NCBI GenBank assembly: GCA_017473775.1
Contig: JAFUJH010000033.1
Location: 1-64,000 of the forward strand
Direction of reading: 5' to 3'
DNA from: Ruminococcus sp.
GTDB lineage: Bacteria > Bacillota > Clostridia > Oscillospirales > Acutalibacteraceae
Length of the DNA stretch: 64,000 nt
Shown here: positions 18,265 to 25,586 of the stretch, in pieces
How the letters are laid out: each line of letters opens with the position of its first letter
Numbering within the stretch: position 1 is the stretch's first letter
Program-made: the position numbers and the translations under genes
The notes under the pieces: generated by a model
The model's input: the letters and a program-made list of their open reading frames with translations, nothing else
What the model was told of the DNA's origin: nothing
Databases searched by the model: none

Positions 18265-19383
18265 TTACACATAAAAGACAAATTCTTCGTTTCCGAGTCT
18301 CAACTTATCCCCATCAAAGATTTCCACTTCACATTGAACAGGAATCATCTGACCGTTTATATATGTATGATTCTTGGAATTAAGGTCCTTTACAAAATAG
18401 CGGTTTCCTCGAGAAATAATATCCGCATGACTCCTGCTGACTGCAATGTTATTAGTAACAAAGTAATCAACATAACTCTTTTCTTTTCCAAGTCTGAACA
18501 CAGGCTTATCTATGCTGATGTTTTCTTCAGTAATTACACGATAAAGAGTGGGATAATGAACATCTTCTTCATCCTCGTCCAACAATGCTGTATCTTCATC
18601 ATCTTCTAACAGCAAACCTGTGGCTTCCGTTTCCTCATCTATAAGCAATGCGGTTTCCTCATCCTCGACAAATTCTACAGCTTCATCCTCAAGCAAGCCT
18701 GTTGGGTCATCATCAAGCAATCCGGTCGGATCATCATCTGTGTTAGCGGAACTGTTTTGTTCATAGTGTTCAACATAGTGTTGTTGCTTATTAGTCATAA
18801 AACCGCTTTGTCCGGCATTCTGTTTTCTTATTATGCTGACTACACTTTTATCCTCTTTAATAACAAATTTTTCAAGCTTGTTTATATCAAACGGACTTAT
18901 ACTCCTGAAGAAATAGAGGAATCGAGAGATGTAATCTGTATCCTCCTCTCTTTCAGGTTTCACAGAGTATACAACAGTTTCAAGGAACTCAATCAAATTT
19001 GTTTGCCTTTGATAAATTGTCAGAGGTGTGTAAACAAACTGAACTTCTTTTGTCGATTCATTAATATATGTATTACGAATATCCATATGCAAATTTATAA
19101 TAGGAAAATTATTTGCATATAGTTTTTGAACAGCAACAATTATTTGTTCGATTACGAAAAGAAAATCCCTTTTTGATATAGGTCTTTTGAATCTATCGTA
19201 TAATGATATTCCTACCGGACCCGTATATTCAATCTGAGACTTTCTGATTAATCTTGGTCTGAGAAATCCACGCATAAAAGCACGGCTAAACCTATCAAGT
19301 TCTCTCTCATCAATACATTCTTTGCCGGATGTCTTAACAGTTACTATAAGTCTGCAATCTTTTGTTTTTACCTTAATTTTCAT
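18265..19383 (-). CDS. FHA-domain protein with acidic T-G-x-L repeats, first gene of T7SS operon
   Basis: 372 residues. The N-terminal 190 residues resemble the DUF6382 region found before FHA domains in Clostridia and may have a pseudokinase-like fold akin to EssB/YukC (inference from NLHMDIRNTYI, which sits like a catalytic loop). A very acidic linker (about 210-275) carries PTGLL twice, ETALL, ATGLL and DTALL. The C terminus is an FHA domain (about 285-372) with RLGKE, SRSHA and a KNHTYING segment. It may bind its own phosphorylated linker or that of the membrane protein at 15.3 kb. It is first behind the promoter at 19560-19588; ribosome site GTGAGG. Confidence 0.9.
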   Translation of the reverse strand: MKIKVKTKDCRLIVTVKTSGKECIDERELDRFSRAFMRGFLRPRLIRKSQIEYTGPVGISLYDRFKRPISKRDFLFVIEQIIVAVQKLYANNFPIINLHMDIRNTYINESTKEVQFVYTPLTIYQRQTNLIEFLETVVYSVKPEREEDTDYISRFLYFFRSISPFDINKLEKFVIKEDKSVVSIIRKQNAGQSGFMTNKQQHYVEHYEQNSSANTDDDPTGLLDDDPTGLLEDEAVEFVEDEETALLIDEETEATGLLLEDDEDTALLDEDEEDVHYPTLYRVITEENISIDKPVFRLGKEKSYVDYFVTNNIAVSRSHADIISRGNRYFVKDLNSKNHTYINGQMIPVQCEVEIFDGDKLRLGNEEFVFYV

Positions 19384-19507
19384 ATATACTGCCTCACTTA
19401 TATATTGTTTAAACTCAGCAAATAATATAGTAAATATAAAAAAGCGATTATCGCAAACCGTATCACATTATATTTTTATATGAACAGAATAAAACTATGA
19501 TTCTTAT

Positions 19508-19529
19508 TTGCGTAGAACTAAAGGTTCTA
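19508..19529. repeat. Left 22-bp inverted repeat, candidate recombinase core site
   Basis: A perfect 22-bp match, in inverted orientation, to 20923-20944. The site reads TAGAAC-TAAAG-GTTCTA in its centre: two inverted 6-bp arms around an asymmetric 5-bp spacer, the layout of a tyrosine-recombinase core site. It lies between the T7SS promoter and its first gene. Confidence 0.85.
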
Positions 19530-19559
19530 ATAGCACAATTATCTTCTATAACAAGTAAA

Positions 19560-19588
19560 ATTATATCACTTGCATATGTACATGTCAA
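19560..19588 (-). promoter_or_regulatory. Consensus promoter firing into the T7SS operon
   Basis: On the minus strand TTGACA (19588-19583), a 17-bp spacer and TATAAT (19565-19560) form a perfect sigma-A promoter. The start of transcription should be near 19553, about 24 bp inside the left inverted repeat, and the first gene begins at 19383. Confidence 0.88.
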
Positions 19589-19730
19589 CGAAAATAACCG
19601 AGTAAATGATAAAATTTTATCTCTTTTTGCTGAAAAAGAAACTAATCTGTAAGTCATAAAAAGATGTGTATTTGTTTATAATGGTCAAAATCAGTGTCAT
19701 AATAATACATCTAAGAAAGGAAGAGTAATC

Positions 19731-20849
19731 ATGTCAAGGCGAGGAGACAACATTCACAAACGAAAGGATGGACGTTGGGAAGGCAGATATAAGTGCGGAA
19801 TTAAAGATGATGGCTCTACAGCATACCATTCAGTTTACGGGCAAACGTATTTTGAATGCAAAGATAAATTGGAAAAGAGGAAATCTACATCTTATGTTAC
19901 AACAAAACGATATGCAAAAATGAACTTTTCTCAATTGTTAGAGCTTTGGTTACAAGAAAACAGAATACGCATTAAGAGTTCAACAGAAACCAAGTACCGA
20001 AATATGATTACTTTGCATATTATTCCAGAGTTGGGTAACAAAAGTATATCTACAATTACCAGTACCATGGTAAACAACTTTCTAAGTAAGAAATTATGTG
20101 AAACATCAAGAAAGGACAATAGCACATTGTCTGCTTCCTATGTTAGAACAATTGCTATAATCATTGACTCTGCCCTAAAATTTGCAGCTTGCGAAGGCTT
20201 GTGTCCTCCAATTAAACACCCGATTAACAAACCGAGTATACCTAAGCAAAATCTTAAAATTATATCATCTCCTGATCAAAAGCGAATAGAAGAAGTTTTG
20301 CATAATGAAAAAAACACAACTTCTTTAGGAACACTTATCGCTCTACACACCGGAATGAGAATAGGAGAGATCTGTGCACTACAATGGGATGATATCGATT
20401 TGGATAACAAACTGATATTTGTCCGACACACAATTTCCCGTGTTGGCACAGATGATCAAAAGCAAAAAACTAAACTTATTATTGATGTGCCTAAAACTCC
20501 GTCTTCTTTCAGAGAAATACCTATTCCTTCAGTACTTTATTCAACTTTAGCAGAAGCACACCTTACAAGGCGATCTAATTTTGTGGTTTCAGAAACAGAG
20601 AGTTTTGTAAGTACAAGAACATTTGATTACAGATATCGTCAATTGTTAAAGCGAAACAACTTGGATATTATTAATTTTCATGCAATAAGACATACATTTG
20701 CAACCCGTTGTATTGAAGCAGGAATGGATGTAAAAACATTAAGCGAAATTCTCGGACATGCGTCAGCATCAATAACGCTGAATACCTATGTTCATTCATC
20801 ACTAGAAAGCAAGAGAAAACAAATTGAAAAGTTGTATGCAACAGCTTAG
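19731..20849 (+). CDS. Tyrosine recombinase inside the inverted-repeat segment
   Basis: 372 residues of the Tn916/phage integrase type. An AP2-like arm-binding N terminus (IHKRKDGRWEGRY) is followed by a SAM-like core-binding domain and a catalytic domain with Arg210, Lys255, His317-x-x-Arg320, His343 and Tyr353, so the active site is complete. Ribosome site GAAAGGAAGAG precedes the ATG. The gene ends in TAG. Short direct repeats ATGGTCAAAA lie before (19681) and after (20854) it and could be arm-type sites. It is flanked by 22-bp inverted core-like sites, which suggests inversion of its own segment rather than excision. It might instead be the integrase of an island ending at the tRNA scars at 21.7-22 kb. 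Confidence 0.95.
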   Translation: MSRRGDNIHKRKDGRWEGRYKCGIKDDGSTAYHSVYGQTYFECKDKLEKRKSTSYVTTKRYAKMNFSQLLELWLQENRIRIKSSTETKYRNMITLHIIPELGNKSISTITSTMVNNFLSKKLCETSRKDNSTLSASYVRTIAIIIDSALKFAACEGLCPPIKHPINKPSIPKQNLKIISSPDQKRIEEVLHNEKNTTSLGTLIALHTGMRIGEICALQWDDIDLDNKLIFVRHTISRVGTDDQKQKTKLIIDVPKTPSSFREIPIPSVLYSTLAEAHLTRRSNFVVSETESFVSTRTFDYRYRQLLKRNNLDIINFHAIRHTFATRCIEAGMDVKTLSEILGHASASITLNTYVHSSLESKRKQIEKLYATA

Positions 20850-20878
20850 TTATTATGGTCAAAAATATGGTCAATAAA

Positions 20879-20918
20879 ATGAAGTTTCGACAGATTGGTC
20901 GGAACTTCATTGTTTTTT
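20879..20918 (+). terminator. Terminator of the recombinase gene
   Basis: A 13-bp stem (arms 20879-20891 and 20898-20910, one G-T pair) followed by a seven-T run. It lies inside the inverted-repeat segment, so it would move with it. Confidence 0.9.
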
Positions 20919-20922
20919 TGTG

Positions 20923-20944
20923 TAGAACCTTTAGTTCTACGCAA
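20923..20944. repeat. Right 22-bp inverted repeat, candidate recombinase core site
   Basis: Exact reverse complement of 19508-19529. Here the arms extend further: TTTTGTGTAGAAC on one side mirrors GTTCTACGCAAAA on the other, around spacer CTTTA. The spacer orientation is opposite to that of the left site, so recombination between them would invert the segment. Confidence 0.85.
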
Positions 20945-20948
20945 AATC

Positions 20949-20982
20949 ATTCTCATTTCATTTTATGAAGTGAGAATTTTTT
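20949..20982 (+). terminator. Strong terminator just outside the right repeat
   Basis: A near-perfect stem (ATTCTCATTTCA pairing with TGAAGTGAGAAT) with a four-base loop and a six-T run. If the segment flipped, the T7SS promoter would point into this terminator. Confidence 0.88.
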
Positions 20983-21057
20983 ATATTAGTAACCACCATC
21001 TCACCGGTATACAACTCAACCCTATTTACAAATTTTATCGACACTATAAAAACATAT

Positions 21058-21130
21058 TATACCGATTGTTTCGGTACAATTCAAGTGCAATCGGTATTTT
21101 CATCGTGATTATTACTAATCATATCGGTAT
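21058..21130. promoter_or_regulatory. Repeated ATCGGTAT half-sites upstream of the XRE gene
   Basis: ATACCGAT at 21058-21065 and ATCGGTAT at 21090-21097 and 21123-21130 form inverted and direct half-sites in the 100 bases before the regulator gene. They are candidate operators for that regulator, perhaps autorepression. Confidence 0.5.
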
Positions 21131-21155
21131 AAAATATATAGAGAGGTGGTTATTC

Positions 21156-21467
21156 GTGAATGAACAGTTCATTAGAGAAAGAATATCGGTTTTACGCACT
21201 AAAAAAGGCATTTCAGAATATAAAATGAGTTTGGATTTAGGACACAGCAAAAGCTATATACAAAGCATTTCCTCCGGCAAAGCTTTGCCATCTTTAGGAG
21301 AATTTCTATATATATGTGAATATCTCGGCGTCACGCCAAAACAATTTTTTGATGATGACATTCAAGAGCCTGCATTGTTAAATGAACTAATACTATTAAC
21401 CAAAAACATGTCAGAAGAAGATATATCTATACTTGTAAACACCGCCAGAAGGCTGAAAGCAAAATGA
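21156..21467 (+). CDS. XRE-family DNA-binding regulator
   Basis: 103 residues from a GTG start behind GAGGTGG. The helix-turn-helix (about residues 10-60: LRTKKGISEYKMSLDLG, then SKSYIQSISSGK) is typical of Cro/C1-type repressors, followed by LPSLGEFLYICEYLGVTP. The short C-terminal tail is helical. Upstream in-frame codons reaching back to 20895 are not used, because they run through a terminator. It may regulate its own promoter, the recombinase, or the T7SS operon. Confidence 0.85.
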   Translation: MNEQFIRERISVLRTKKGISEYKMSLDLGHSKSYIQSISSGKALPSLGEFLYICEYLGVTPKQFFDDDIQEPALLNELILLTKNMSEEDISILVNTARRLKAK

Positions 21468-21488
21468 CAAATTTATTTGCACATAAAA

Positions 21489-21527
21489 ACAGAGAGGCAA
21501 AACTAAGTTTACCTCTCTGTTCCTTAT
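21489..21527 (+). terminator. Terminator after the XRE gene
   Basis: ACAGAGAGG (21489-21497) pairs with CCTCTCTGT (21512-21520), followed by a T-rich tract. Confidence 0.8.
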
Positions 21528-21717
21528 TTAAGTTAGTTATATATATATTTATGTTTACAGCCTTGTCTTCCCTTGGTGCAACTGTGGTGTAACGGAGAAA
21601 ATTTATATAAAAAAAGCGGAAGATATGGAATTGTTTTTTCTGTTTTTAGCGTTTTATTTCCATATTTTCCGCATATTTTTTAGGTTAATATCTATTGGTA
21701 ATGAATGGGGTTCAAGA

Positions 21718-21755
21718 GGCCGCAGGTTCGACTCCTGTCACTCGGACCATAAAAA
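21718..21755 (+). repeat. tRNA 3'-end fragment, copy 1 (att-like scar)
   Basis: 38 bases identical to 21941-21978. They comprise a T arm (GCAGG, TTCGACT loop, CCTGT), an acceptor 3' strand CACTCGG, discriminator A, CCA, and six trailing bases. There is no 5' half of a tRNA upstream, so this is a fragment. It has its own terminator at 21757-21787. Such pieces mark the far junction of elements that integrate into tRNA 3' ends. Confidence 0.85.
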
Positions 21756-21756
21756 G

Positions 21757-21787
21757 AGAGATGTAATCGCAAGATTGCATCTCTTTT
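21757..21787 (+). terminator. Hairpin terminator after tRNA scar 1
   Basis: AGAGATGTAATC pairs with GATTGCATCTCT across a four-base loop, followed by five Ts. Confidence 0.8.
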
Positions 21788-21889
21788 TATATTCGCTTGG
21801 CGTCAGCCAAGCAGCGGCCTCTTGAGGCGACCGTTAAGAAAACGCTCCTGTGGAGCGTTTTTAGGGAGAGCGTTTATTGGCACCCAAAA

Positions 21890-21951
21890 CTGCCACCCGT
21901 TCCATCAAACGAGGTAGGCAATCACCTCTATATTAAACCAGGCCGCAGGTT
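21890..21951 (+). repeat. Decayed duplicated flank of the tRNA scar
   Basis: This stretch (CTGCCACCC, GTTCCATCA, CACCTCTA, AAACCAG) recurs in diverged form at 22117-22177 (CTGCTCCC, GTTCCATCA, CACCTCTA, AAACCAGA). The similarity suggests repeated integration and decay at one site. Confidence 0.55.
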
Positions 21952-21978
21952 CGACTCCTGTCACTCGGACCATAAAAA
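21941..21978 (+). repeat. tRNA 3'-end fragment, copy 2 (att-like scar)
   Basis: Identical 38-bp copy of 21718-21755, 223 bp further on and again lacking a 5' half. It is followed by its own unrelated terminator. Confidence 0.85.
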
Positions 21979-22019
21979 ACCGCATTGTAAGTCACAAATG
22001 GCTTTACAATGCGGTTTTT
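21978..22019 (+). terminator. Hairpin terminator after tRNA scar 2
   Basis: AACCGCATTGTAA pairs perfectly with TTACAATGCGGTT, followed by a T run. Confidence 0.85.
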
Positions 22020-22399
22020 CTATATTCACAATCCATGTCATAACAGTGTGAGAAAACAGTTTTCAAATAAAAATCACCTCAAAAAATCCACAATTGCACA
22101 CAAATTGTACACAAATCTGCTCCCTGTTCCATCATACAATGTAGTTTTCCACCTCTAAACCAAACCAGACTGCGAGTTATTTTTGCGAAACACACACTAA
22201 ATTTATGACACAATCCTATCACTGCTGACTACTGTCACAGCATTGTCACAAGAGCCTTGGCCTTTAGTATATTTCTGCAAAACATCTCCTCACTTATTGC
22301 ATTATCCCCATTTCTCTCACAAAAACACTATTCCCGAGAATTGCTGATAAGAGACATCATCGTGCCTGTCTGCTTTGTATTCTTTGTTGCGGATTCAAA
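22020..22399. other. Gene-free stretch between tRNA scars and CRISPR remnant
   Basis: No open frame or strong hairpin is seen. Bases 22117-22177 are a diverged copy of the flank of tRNA scar 2 (21890-21951). The rest looks like decayed sequence. Confidence 0.5.
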
Positions 22400-22428
22400 T
22401 TGACAATACTATATTGGAATGATATAAT
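22400..22428 (+). promoter_or_regulatory. Promoter of CRISPR array D
   Basis: TTGACA (22400-22405), a 17-bp spacer and TATAAT (22423-22428). The first repeat begins 20 bases after the -10 box. The same layout precedes the other three arrays. Confidence 0.85.
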
Positions 22429-22447
22429 TAACGCAACAATTAATTAT

Positions 22448-22589
22448 GTTCCATTCCCATGCGGAGATTGATACTTATCCGGACTTAAATCACATCCTGC
22501 GAAATAAATCCCATACCTATACAGGAGATTGATGCATCTTATACATTGCGTGTTTGCAAATATATACACATTCCATACTCACAGGGAGA
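22448..22589 (+). CRISPR. CRISPR array D, short decayed array
   Basis: Three repeats related to the main array: 22448-22474 (27 nt, CATGCGG variant), 22508-22535 (28 nt, ending GATGC) and a truncated one at about 22570-22589. The spacers are 33 and about 34 nt. Repeat decay suggests no recent acquisition. It lies downstream of the CorA-like gene, at the far end of the cmr operon. Confidence 0.85.
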
Positions 22590-22647
22590 AAAACAACAGG
22601 AGGGCTTTGCAATAATCAAAATCCTCCAGTTTTATCAGTTACACATT

Positions 22648-22682
22648 AAAACCCCGCTGTTTATGAAAAAACAGCGGGGTTT
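22648..22682 (-). terminator. Terminator of the cmr-corA operon
   Basis: A perfect stem AAACCCCGCTGT / ACAGCGGGGTTT with a ten-base loop. A T tract follows on the minus strand, 60 bases after the CorA-like stop codon. Confidence 0.85.
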
Positions 22683-22742
22683 GTCATATCATATTCAAGC
22701 AAAGAGTTTCACAGGATACACAGCACTGCTATTCTTTGCTAT

Positions 22743-24377
22743 TTACTTTTTCTTTGACTTGAAGATTGTCTTCAGTTTATCCTTAGATACAAAGTAAGCA
22801 ACAACCGCCCCTATTGTCACTATCACTGCAACAGTTATCCTTAACCAGTGAAACTCATCGAAGTTCCACCAGTCTGCCAGACAGTTTATTGTTTCAAACA
22901 CACCTAAAACTGCAATAAAGAACAGTATCAGGTTCTCCTTGGACTCGCTCTGTGAGGATTTGTGAGCTGCAAGTGACTCAATCTGCTTTTCAACCTCTGC
23001 GGTCTGTTCTGCAATAAACAGGTTACTGAGAAGCATTTTATACAGCTCAATGCCCTGTTGTTGAGGTGTTACCTCCTTGAGCAGAAGCTGACTCTGGAAG
23101 CGGATATACTTAGTCTGAATCTCGCTGATGTCCGCTCTGCCAAGAGTGCTGTCACTTATCATACGCTCAAAAGCAAGGAGCGACGCCCTCTGCGCAAGAA
23201 CAAGTATCATCATCTCCACATACTCTGTCAAAAAATTACGGGCGAGGTACTCCTCTGTTTCGTTAGTTACGGTTATCATACTGTACTCAGATACACCTGT
23301 AAGGGATTTCCAATCTACCCATCTGTCATAGATGTGGTTTTCTAACATCTGATAAAGCAACCTTGTACTCTGACAACTGAGATAACTTGAGTCCACAAAC
23401 ACAAGCTTATACAACGATGAGCTACGGTTTGCATTTTCATACAGAGGCAAGGTCTGAGAATCGGTAAGGTAGCAATAAGATGCGCCGTCTTTCTCGCAAA
23501 GCCAGTTAGCATACTCCACATTTATATAGTAACATGCCACAAACATTCTGTCATCTACTATAGGCTCGATAAAAAACAATTTTTCGTTGTTCGCCTTTTC
23601 ATCTGTAGTAACAGTATAATCACCGTTACTGAGGAGATATGTAATAGGAGCCGCCAGCTTTGTATCTCTGGGGGATTTGGGTTTTATGTTAAACCACCCT
23701 TCAACAATACGTTTGCCCTCATATTCAAGGTATATCTCCTGTGCACAGCCGTCACAAAAATCAACATTCTTCAGGTATGGCATATATATGCGTCTGCCAA
23801 ACTCATTAATCCAGTTGATATCATCAGGTTCCTGATAGGTATAATTTTCAAGTTCAAATATCAGAATACCGATTCCTGTATTAAAAAGCTTCAGTCGGAT
23901 TCCGTTGATATTAATGCTCTTTCTTTCTACATCGGGTTCTTCGCCCTTCTCTTTATCTTTTTTTATGTATTTACGAAAGATAACATACTGCGCAGGATTG
24001 TTTTTATCCTTGGAATTGCCAAGCCACGCCGGTGTGTTTGTTTTCTTATGGAGCAGATTCTCTGCCATACGCTTTACATCAACACAATAATTCCATACAA
24101 CAGAATCGTCTTCCTCTCCGCCGTATACTGCATTGCGTGCGGCAGGATTGAAGTAGTGATATGTATTATACTCAGCAATCAGACTTTGCCCATCTATCTT
24201 TTCATCAAGTCGGTTTTCGCGATACCATAAAGTCTCATCAAGGCATTTGACAAAATCTTCGCGTTTAATCTTCTTTCCTCCATTGTTCCAAAGGAAAGGA
24301 AACATAAAGGTATGATAACTGTAAGGCAGAACATCTTTTGCCTCTGTGGTTTTGTTCTCGGTATTATTATCAGCCAT
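22743..24377 (-). CDS. CorA-like membrane protein, putative type III CRISPR effector
   Basis: 544 residues. A long cytosolic part with no CARF or nuclease motif I can see is followed by long helices (about 355-470, including a region rich in Gln and Glu) and two C-terminal membrane helices (about 478-500 and 510-530) ending in a Lys-rich tail. This is the outline of CorA-family channels. The classic GMN signature after the first membrane helix is not visible. In Bacteroides fragilis a CorA-like protein next to a type III-B system is the membrane effector activated by SAM-AMP made by Cas10. The position here, last in the cmr operon, supports the same role by inference. Confidence 0.65.
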   Translation of the reverse strand: MADNNTENKTTEAKDVLPYSYHTFMFPFLWNNGGKKIKREDFVKCLDETLWYRENRLDEKIDGQSLIAEYNTYHYFNPAARNAVYGGEEDDSVVWNYCVDVKRMAENLLHKKTNTPAWLGNSKDKNNPAQYVIFRKYIKKDKEKGEEPDVERKSININGIRLKLFNTGIGILIFELENYTYQEPDDINWINEFGRRIYMPYLKNVDFCDGCAQEIYLEYEGKRIVEGWFNIKPKSPRDTKLAAPITYLLSNGDYTVTTDEKANNEKLFFIEPIVDDRMFVACYYINVEYANWLCEKDGASYCYLTDSQTLPLYENANRSSSLYKLVFVDSSYLSCQSTRLLYQMLENHIYDRWVDWKSLTGVSEYSMITVTNETEEYLARNFLTEYVEMMILVLAQRASLLAFERMISDSTLGRADISEIQTKYIRFQSQLLLKEVTPQQQGIELYKMLLSNLFIAEQTAEVEKQIESLAAHKSSQSESKENLILFFIAVLGVFETINCLADWWNFDEFHWLRITVAVIVTIGAVVAYFVSKDKLKTIFKSKKK

Positions 24378-24404
24378 AATTATCTCCTATACTGCAGATC
24401 ACAT

Positions 24405-24445
24405 CACAGACACAACATATTAAGTTTGCTGTGTCTGTGTTTTTA
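24405..24445. terminator. Hairpin between cmr6 and the CorA-like gene
   Basis: CACAGACACA (24405-24414) pairs with TGTGTCTGTG (24430-24439). A T run follows only on the plus strand. For the minus-strand operon it is a stable hairpin without a T tract, so it may tune CorA expression or protect the upstream mRNA. Confidence 0.6.
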
Positions 24446-24477
24446 TTTCATATTGAGTCAATAAATCTTTGCAGAAA

Positions 24478-25197
24478 TCATTCCTCAAAGATTCCATAGC
24501 CTGTGTTAGTCTTTGCACCTACGCCAAACATAACGAGGAGTTCTTTCAGCAGTGTTTTCTTATCCTGTGCAGAAAGTATGCCGTCGTTCAGAATAAATCT
24601 GAACTCAAACTGCACCTGAGGCAACACCTTGATTATGGCAATAGGCACGGGGGACTTCACAGGACTTGGGTGAGGCGCAAGGGTATCTGTACCCATCAAT
24701 CTGCCGTTTCTGTCACCACTGCAAACTACAGCATCAAAGAAAATATCCCTCGGTGTATTCTCAGTACCTTCAAAGATTTCCTTCTCAAGGGCCTTGACAT
24801 CAATATCTGTCCGTTCAAAAAGCACCTCAATCATCTCACCAACCGCTGATGCACGGTCTTTGAAATGGCTTCTGAGCACACCCTTCACGGAGCTTCCGGG
24901 AATATACGGCTGACCTGTGACATAATCAAAGGAAAAGCCCATATTAATATCGTCGTCACTCATATGAGTGCCGTGAGGATTGCCTGTGCCTATAAGCAGC
25001 CCCGGGTACTTCACCTTCAGAACAAAAGAGTTGACATCAAAGGGAAGCACTGCATAATCTGTTTCTTTATTAAAAACCGCTTTGAATATCTCATCATTAT
25101 AACCTCTGAGGGATTCATCGAATTTTCTCTTATTACTGTTTCTGTATTTCAGCTCACTGTAATACAGTTTATTGAAAATCAGATTAAGGTTTCTCAA
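24478..25197 (-). CDS. cmr6: Cmr6, type III-B RAMP subunit
   Basis: 239 residues. RAMP features are YIPGSSVKGVLRSHF near 96-112 and the C-terminal glycine loop GVGAKTNTGYG near 226-236. Cmr6 sits at the crRNA 3' side of the Cmr complex. The start is a TTG that overlaps the cmr5 stop (TTGA) with GGGAGG nine bases upstream, so the two are coupled. Confidence 0.93.
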   Translation of the reverse strand: MRNLNLIFNKLYYSELKYRNSNKRKFDESLRGYNDEIFKAVFNKETDYAVLPFDVNSFVLKVKYPGLLIGTGNPHGTHMSDDDINMGFSFDYVTGQPYIPGSSVKGVLRSHFKDRASAVGEMIEVLFERTDIDVKALEKEIFEGTENTPRDIFFDAVVCSGDRNGRLMGTDTLAPHPSPVKSPVPIAIIKVLPQVQFEFRFILNDGILSAQDKKTLLKELLVMFGVGAKTNTGYGIFEE

Positions 25198-25574
25198 TCA
25201 TCGTCGCCTCCCATATCAAAAAAGTTCATTGCAAGCTTCAGTGCAATGGAAGCATCTGTAAACTTCTCTCTGGTTTCATAGGTGTTGTTATCGCATACAT
25301 AGTCAAGGATATCTTCCAATTTATCCGAGGCAACAAGCTTACCTGTAATGCAATAATATATAGCCTGAATCAGCTTCTGGCGTTCTACAGAAGCTCCGCC
25401 TTTCTCAATAAAAAATGCAACCGCGGCAGGGAGACTGCCCATAACAACCGCCGCACCAAAGGAGGATATCTGTCCTCTGAAGGTCTTTTCTATTTTTCCG
25501 TCCTTTACAATCCCTGTTTCAAGCAAAGCTTTCTTAGCAGGGACTATCAACTCGTTAACGCGTTTTTTATTCAC
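25194..25574 (-). CDS. cmr5: Cmr5, type III-B small subunit
   Basis: 126 residues, all helical, the usual size of Cmr5. It contains the SSFGAAVVMGSLPAAVAFF helix pair and a Cys/Tyr-rich middle typical of the family. It forms part of the minor filament that contacts target RNA. GTG start behind GGAGGG. It lies between cmr4 and cmr6 with 12-bp and overlapping junctions. Confidence 0.9.
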   Translation of the reverse strand: MNKKRVNELIVPAKKALLETGIVKDGKIEKTFRGQISSFGAAVVMGSLPAAVAFFIEKGGASVERQKLIQAIYYCITGKLVASDKLEDILDYVCDNNTYETREKFTDASIALKLAMNFFDMGGDDD

Positions 25575-25586
25575 GCAAAACCCTCC

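Noticed and set aside
19508..19529. LexA (SOS) box, because GAAC...GTTC is present
   Set aside because: The Gram-positive LexA box has four bases between GAAC and GTTC; here there are five, and the repeat extends beyond with recombinase-site form.
20895..21155. N-terminal extension of the XRE protein from the first in-frame ATG
   Set aside because: It would be translated through the right inverted repeat and a strong terminator, has no ribosome site and has low-complexity, non-domain sequence. GTG 21156 has GAGGTGG.
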